From Candidatus Accumulibacter propinquus (GTDB lineage Bacteria > Pseudomonadota > Gammaproteobacteria > Burkholderiales > Rhodocyclaceae), in NCBI GenBank assembly GCA_016714935.1, contig JADKBU010000040.1, positions 1 through 37,979 on the forward strand: DNA of 37,979 nucleotides, read 5' to 3'. Position numbers and translations under genes: made by a program. How positions within the stretch are numbered: the stretch's first letter is position 1; each line of letters opens with the position of its first letter. The notes beneath the pieces are model-generated. The model was not told the origin of the DNA and searched no databases. It saw nothing but the letters and a program-made list of their open reading frames with translations. Shown here one piece after another: positions 34,111-37,979 of the stretch.

Positions 34111-35565
34111 TTGGCGACGCTGTTTTTCGTTCTCGGCATTCCCTTGCTCGGCAGCGTCGTTCTCGCCCTGAGCGGGCACCGCGACGCCGGACGCGAGATC
34201 AATGTCGCCTTCAGCCTGGGGACCTTCGTCGCCACTTGCGCGCTCACCACCGAGGTCATTGCCGGCGGCCCGCTCTTCGCCTGGAATCGCGAGTTCTACA
34301 TCGATCCGCTGAACGTCTTCCTGGTCACCCTGACCGCCTTCGTCGGCCTCACCACCGCCATCTTCTCGCGCCCCTACATGCGTGTCGAACGCGATCACGG
34401 CAAGATGACGCCGAATCGCATGCGCCTCTACCACAGCATGTATCAATTGTTCAGCTTCACCATGCTGATCGCGCTGACGACCAACAATCTGGGGATCCTG
34501 TGGGTGGCGATGGAGGCGGCGACGCTGACCACCGTCCTCCTGGTCAGCGTCTACCGCACACCGGCGAGCCTGGAGGCGGCCTGGAAATACTTCATCCTCT
34601 GCGGCGTCGGTATTGCGCAGGCGCTGTTCGGGACCGTGCTGCTGTACATGGCGGCGGAAAAGGTCATTGGCACCGAGGGGGGCGCGCTGCTATGGACCAA
34701 TCTCGACGCCGTCAAGGCGCAACTCGACCCGGCGATCATCACCCTCGCGTTTGCCTTCCTGTTCATCGGCTATGGCACCAAGGTCGGCTTGGTGCCAATG
34801 CACAACTGGCTGCCGGATGCGCACGCCGAGGGACCGACGCCGGTTTCGGCGGTGCTCTCGGGCCTGCTGCTCAACGTCGCGGTCTATGCCCTGCTGCGCT
34901 GCAAGGTGCTCACCGACGGCGCGCTGCACAGCCAACTCGCCGGTCAGTTGATGATCGCCTTCGGCCTGCTGTCGGTGGTCGTGGCGGCCTTCTTCCTGTC
35001 GCGGCAGAAGGACGTCAAGCGCATGTTCGCCTATTCGTCGATCGAACACATGGGGCTGATCACCTTCGCCTTCGGCATCGGCGGCCCGATCGCCAACTAC
35101 GCCGGGCTGCTGCACATGACCGTGCATTCGCTGATCAAGTCGGGCATCTTCTTCGCGGTCGGGCACGCGACGCAGAAGGCCGGGACGCAGAACATGGCCG
35201 ACATCCGCGGCCTGATCAAGGTCAGCCCGACCGTCGGCTGGGGCTTGATGCTCGGCTCGCTGGCGATCCTCGGCATGCCGCCCTTCGGCGTCTTCGCCAG
35301 CGAATTCCTGATTCTCACCACCGCCATGCGCGAGCAGCCGTGGGCCACCCCCTTCCTGCTGCTGGCGCTGGGCGTCGCCTTCGCCGCCGTGTTCAGCCGC
35401 GTGCAGCCGATGGTCTTCGGTGAAACGTCGGTCCGGCCGCTGGCGCACCCACCGGCACTGCTGCCGGTGTTTGCGCACCTTGGTCTGGGCCTCATGCTGG
35501 GTCTGTATATCCCGCCGTACCTGGACGACTGGTATCGACAGGCGGCGCGAATGATGGGAGGTTGA
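34111..35565 (+). CDS. hyfF: hydrogenase-4 subunit F-like antiporter-type membrane protein
   Basis: Second Mrp/NuoN-like ion-pumping subunit, 484 residues. Seen: WVAMEAATLTTVLLVSVYRTPASLEAAWKYFI with the key Glu and Lys, FLFIGYGTKVGLVPMHNWLPDAHAEGPTPVSAVLSG, KDVKRMFAYSSIEHMG, LLHMTVHSLIKSGIFFAVGH and GMPPFGVFASEF. TTG start at 34111 follows AAGGAAG and comes one base after the hyfE stop; upstream in-frame starts are worse. Normal HyfF length. Confidence 0.93.
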   Translation: MATLFFVLGIPLLGSVVLALSGHRDAGREINVAFSLGTFVATCALTTEVIAGGPLFAWNREFYIDPLNVFLVTLTAFVGLTTAIFSRPYMRVERDHGKMTPNRMRLYHSMYQLFSFTMLIALTTNNLGILWVAMEAATLTTVLLVSVYRTPASLEAAWKYFILCGVGIAQALFGTVLLYMAAEKVIGTEGGALLWTNLDAVKAQLDPAIITLAFAFLFIGYGTKVGLVPMHNWLPDAHAEGPTPVSAVLSGLLLNVAVYALLRCKVLTDGALHSQLAGQLMIAFGLLSVVVAAFFLSRQKDVKRMFAYSSIEHMGLITFAFGIGGPIANYAGLLHMTVHSLIKSGIFFAVGHATQKAGTQNMADIRGLIKVSPTVGWGLMLGSLAILGMPPFGVFASEFLILTTAMREQPWATPFLLLALGVAFAAVFSRVQPMVFGETSVRPLAHPPALLPVFAHLGLGLMLGLYIPPYLDDWYRQAARMMGG

Positions 35566-35568
35566 GGG

Positions 35569-36007
35569 GTGCTGATCTCCGACCTGGGCCTGGATGTCGA
35601 ACGCCTGCCGGTCGCGCTGCCGATGTGGCGTGCCACGGTCCGCGCCGAGACCTGGCGGGCGGTCGCCCAGACGCTGTCCACGGCCGGCGGACGGCTGTTG
35701 TCCCTGTGGGGCTCCGATCGCCGCCGCGGCGCCGCCGGCGGACTGGTCGTCTCGGCGGCCTATGTCCTTGCCGACGGCCTGCTCTGGCTGGATCTGCCGC
35801 TTGGCGAACGGAACCCAGGCTATCCGGACCTGGCGCCGTTCTTTCCCTGCGCGGCACGCATGCAGCGGGCCACGGCCGACCTGCTAGGGGTGAGCGCCGA
35901 AGGGGCCGCCGACCGGCGCGGATGGCTGGACCACGGCGCCTGGCCGGTGCAGGGGTTTCCACTGCGCCGGGAAGGGGGCGCAGCAACTCCGCTGCCGGAA
36001 GAATCCC
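35569..36007 (+). pseudogene. hyfG: HyfG-like, N-terminal NuoC-like part (before a +1 frameshift)
   Basis: GTG 35569 has GGGAGG upstream and begins four bases after hyfF. It encodes the NuoC (30 kDa subunit)-like domain: LISDLGLDVERLPVALPMWR, LVVSAAYVLADGLLWLDLPL, YPDLAPFFPCAARMQRATADLLGV and WLDHGAWPVQGFPLRREGG. After about 35978 the family likeness ends in this frame and resumes in the next as AQAEYAFVRVEG. Candidate break points are GGGGG at 35974-35978 and CCC at 36005-36007; removing one base at either restores a NuoC-NuoD fusion like HyfG/HycE. Confidence 0.75.
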
Positions 36008-37138
36008 TTGGCGCAAGCAGAGTATGCATTCGTGCGTGTCGAAGGCGACGGCGTGCACGAGATCCCCGTCGGACCGGTACACGCCGGCATCATCGAACCG
36101 GGGCACTTCCGCTTTGCGGTGGTTGGCGAGAAAGTGCTGCGCCTGGAACAACGCCTGGGGTATACGCACAAGGGCGTCGAAAAGCGCTTCACCGAACTGC
36201 CGCCGCTGCAGGCGCATCGCCTGGCCGGACGGATTTCCGGCGATTCGACGGTGGCTTACGCCTGGGCCTTCTGCATGGCACTGGAATCGCTCGCGGGTTG
36301 CGAGATCTCCGAGCGGGCCGGCTCGTTGCGGGCGCTGCTGCTCGAGCGCGAACGCGTTGCCAACCATCTCGGCGACCTCGGCGCGCTCGGCAACGACGCC
36401 GCCTTCGCCTTCGGACTGGCGCAGTTCTCGCGACTCCGGGAGGACTGGCTGCGCCTGTCGCAGGAGGCCTTCGGGCATCGCCTGATGATGGACTGCGTAC
36501 TCCCCGGCGGCGTCGCGTCGGACATTGACGGCGTGGTCGCCGACCGCCTGTCACGCCAGTGCGACGTGATCGAACGCGAAGTGCTGGAATTGCGCCAGGT
36601 GTACGACGGGCACGCCGGCTTGCAGGACCGCTTCATGACTACCGGGCGGGTGACGCCGGAACTGGCCGCCCAACTCGGGCTTACCGGCCTCGCCGGCCGC
36701 GCCAGCGCGCAGGCCGCCGACCTGCGCCGCGACCAGCACTGGCCACCGTACGACCGGCTGGCGGTACGCGTCGCCACGCGTCGCGAGGGCGACGTCGCGG
36801 CGCGCGTCGGCGTGCGTTTTGACGAGCTACTCGAATCCCTGCGCCTGCTGCGCCTGCTGCTCGCCAGGCCTGGCGCCGGCGCGACGCAGAACGCACTGCG
36901 TCTGCCCGAGCAGGCCGCGTTTGGCGCCGGCTGGGTCGAAGGCTGGCGCGGCGAGGTCTTCGTCGCCCTCGAATGGGACGGCGAGCGTGGCGCGCAGGCC
37001 ATCCGTCGCTGCCACGTCCACGATCCCTCCTGGCAGAACTGGCCGGTGCTCGAACACGCGGTGATCGGCAACATCGTCCCCGACTTTCCGCTGATCAACA
37101 AGTCCTTCAACCTCAGCTACTCGGGACACGACCTCTGA
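36008..37138 (+). CDS. hyfG: hydrogenase-like large subunit lacking Ni-Fe cysteine ligands (HyfG/NuoD-like)
   Basis: The NuoD/hydrogenase large-subunit half of HyfG, read from 36008 (TTG here, probably not a real start but the continuation of the NuoC part). Seen: EYAFVRVEGDGVHEIPVGPVHAGIIEPGHFRF and GEKVLRLEQRLGYTHKGVEKRF, both family hallmarks. Where hydrogenases have RxCGxC this protein has GRISGDSTVAYAWAF (74-88), and the C-terminal DPCxxC is replaced by an end NIVPDFPLINKSFNLSYSG with no cysteine. No CxxC occurs anywhere in it. The Ni-Fe centre therefore cannot form in the known way. It overlaps hyfI by one base. Confidence 0.88.
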   Translation: MAQAEYAFVRVEGDGVHEIPVGPVHAGIIEPGHFRFAVVGEKVLRLEQRLGYTHKGVEKRFTELPPLQAHRLAGRISGDSTVAYAWAFCMALESLAGCEISERAGSLRALLLERERVANHLGDLGALGNDAAFAFGLAQFSRLREDWLRLSQEAFGHRLMMDCVLPGGVASDIDGVVADRLSRQCDVIEREVLELRQVYDGHAGLQDRFMTTGRVTPELAAQLGLTGLAGRASAQAADLRRDQHWPPYDRLAVRVATRREGDVAARVGVRFDELLESLRLLRLLLARPGAGATQNALRLPEQAAFGAGWVEGWRGEVFVALEWDGERGAQAIRRCHVHDPSWQNWPVLEHAVIGNIVPDFPLINKSFNLSYSGHDL

Positions 37139-37662
37139 TGTGGCGCATCCTCAGACAGATCGCACGCCACGGCATTTGCAGCGAGGCCGCGCCCGCGTGC
37201 AGCGACGCCCTGCGCGCGCAAGGCGCAGAGATTCAAGACGAACTGCTGGCCATTCTCGGCCAGGCGCTGACCATTCGCCAGGTCGATGCCGGTTCCTGCA
37301 ACGGCTGCGAGCTGGAAATCAACGCCCTGAACAATCCCTACACCAACCTCGAAGGCCTGGGCATCAAGTTCGTCGCCAGCCCTCGCCACGCCGACCTGCT
37401 GCTGGTCACCGGACCCGTGACGCGCAACATGGCAGAGGCCTTGCGCCGGACCTATGACGCCACCCCGGCACCGAAACTGGTCGTCGCCGTCGGCGACTGC
37501 GGCTGCGACGGCGGCATCTTCGGCGAGAGCTACGCGACTTGCGGTCGCGTGGCCAATGTCATCCCGGTCGATGTCGCGGTGCCCGGTTGCCCGCCACCGC
37601 CGCTCGAGATCCTGCGCGGGATTCTGACGGCGGTGCGCCGCTGTCGAGCGCCGTCGGCCTGA
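37138..37662 (+). CDS. hyfI: hydrogenase-4 subunit I-like Fe-S protein (NuoB-type)
   Basis: Small electron-transfer subunit of 174 residues. Seen: GSCNGCELEINALNNPYTN with Cys54 and Cys57 in the CxxC form used by group 4 hydrogenases (complex I NuoB has CC), GDCGCDGGIFGESYATCG with Cys121/Cys123, and VPGCPPPPLEILRGIL with Cys151. The four ligands for the proximal [4Fe-4S] cluster are thus present. ATG 37138 shares one base with the hyfG stop. Last gene of the operon in the window; no ferredoxin-like subunit (HyfA/HyfH), HyfD or maturation gene is seen nearby. Confidence 0.93.
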   Translation: MWRILRQIARHGICSEAAPACSDALRAQGAEIQDELLAILGQALTIRQVDAGSCNGCELEINALNNPYTNLEGLGIKFVASPRHADLLLVTGPVTRNMAEALRRTYDATPAPKLVVAVGDCGCDGGIFGESYATCGRVANVIPVDVAVPGCPPPPLEILRGILTAVRRCRAPSA

Positions 37663-37979
37663 AGGCAGGCGACTGACGCTCTCCTCAATTTCTTCGGGAG
37701 CGGACCTGCAGACGATGTCCTGCTCAGTGATGCGCTGGGTCAACTCAACTTCGGTCCAGGCTCGCTCGGTGACCTCTGCGGCGGCAACGCCAATCCCAAC
37801 GCCCCGCCGTATTGGCTGGGCGCTTGGGATCTTGCGCATGTTGCGGTATCCGTGCCTGAACCCGGCACGGGGTCATTGATGCTTCCCACCATGCTGCTGG
37901 CCACCGGTTTCAGAAGGGCTTCGGGTGTGGGCGGGTCTTGCGGAGGGTATTCCAGTCTCCTGTGCTCGGTTCTCTGTGC
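37663..37979 (+). pseudogene. start-less PEP-CTERM protein tail
   Basis: Directly after the hyfI stop and in the same frame, 105 open codons run to the window edge. They read LLNFFGSGPADDVLLSDALG, LGDLCGGNANPNAPPYW, then AWDLAHVAVSVPEPGTGSLM and LPTMLLATGFRRAS: a beta-rich end, the VPEP motif, a short hydrophobic stretch and an Arg pair, the PEP-CTERM exosortase signal. There is no ATG, GTG or TTG with a ribosome binding site ahead of it and no N-terminal domain. The hydrophobic segment is short and the expected stop after the arginines is missing. I read it as a decayed 3' fragment. Confidence 0.55.

Noticed and set aside
36008..36010. TTG at 36008 as the true start of a separate large-subunit gene
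   Set aside because: No ribosome binding site, and the NuoC-like part directly upstream plus the HyfG/HycE fusion layout argue for one gene broken by an indel.

Overview
High-GC bacterial chromosome, most likely a betaproteobacterium of the Rhodocyclales type (a 'Candidatus Accumulibacter'-like relative fits, but that is inference). Pointers are the surE-pcm-nlpD-rpoS order, the dapA-bamC and fur | bamE-dapB neighbourhoods, a class III PPK2 polyphosphate kinase, a PEP-CTERM protein remnant, a FliA-type flagellin promoter and a Hyf/Ehr-like membrane complex. No rRNA, tRNA, insertion sequence, prophage or CRISPR array was seen. The window is mostly core chromosome; the unusual part is the last 7.5 kb.

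Layout. 1-942: a flagellin gene on the minus strand, entering from the left edge, broken by a +1 frameshift and preceded by a good sigma-28 promoter. 1129-1308: promoter, folded RNA and terminator just ahead of surE (small RNA or attenuator). 1347-4703: surE, pcm, nlpD and rpoS, tightly coupled. 4700-9699 (minus): a MoxR / DUF58 / transglutaminase operon, then mltB convergent with rpoS. 9809-13686: an HDAC-family deacetylase, dapA with a leader hairpin, bamC and a WalJ-like metallo-hydrolase, closed by a near-perfect bidirectional terminator shared with a small Ala-rich lipoprotein. 14421-16626: a nucleoside transporter convergent with PPK2. 16901-18843: fur divergent from bamE-dapB. 18864-20987: two TIGR0428x glycosyltransferases and a DUF3047 protein. 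20993-22912: an HDOD-REC-GGDEF regulator. 23060-26358: cupin plus a small unknown protein, divergent from a complete 5-oxoprolinase set pxpB-pxpC-pxpA. 26472-30262: zapE, a PAS plus degenerate GGDEF protein, metY and a ribbon-helix-helix regulator.

30464-37662 holds hyfB-hyfC-hyfE-hyfF-hyfG-hyfI, all on the plus strand and overlapping or nearly so. The large subunit HyfG lacks both CxxC pairs that bind Ni-Fe in true hydrogenases, while the small subunit HyfI keeps its cluster cysteines. This is therefore better described as a complex I/group 4 hydrogenase-related (Ehr-like) ion-translocating complex than as hydrogenase 4. hyfE and hyfG each carry a +1 frameshift as written. Directly after hyfI, in the same frame, lies a start-less PEP-CTERM protein tail that runs to the window end.

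The flagellin, hyfE and hyfG breaks all need removal of one base to restore the frame. That uniformity suggests consensus errors in an assembly at least as much as gene decay; reads over these sites should settle it.
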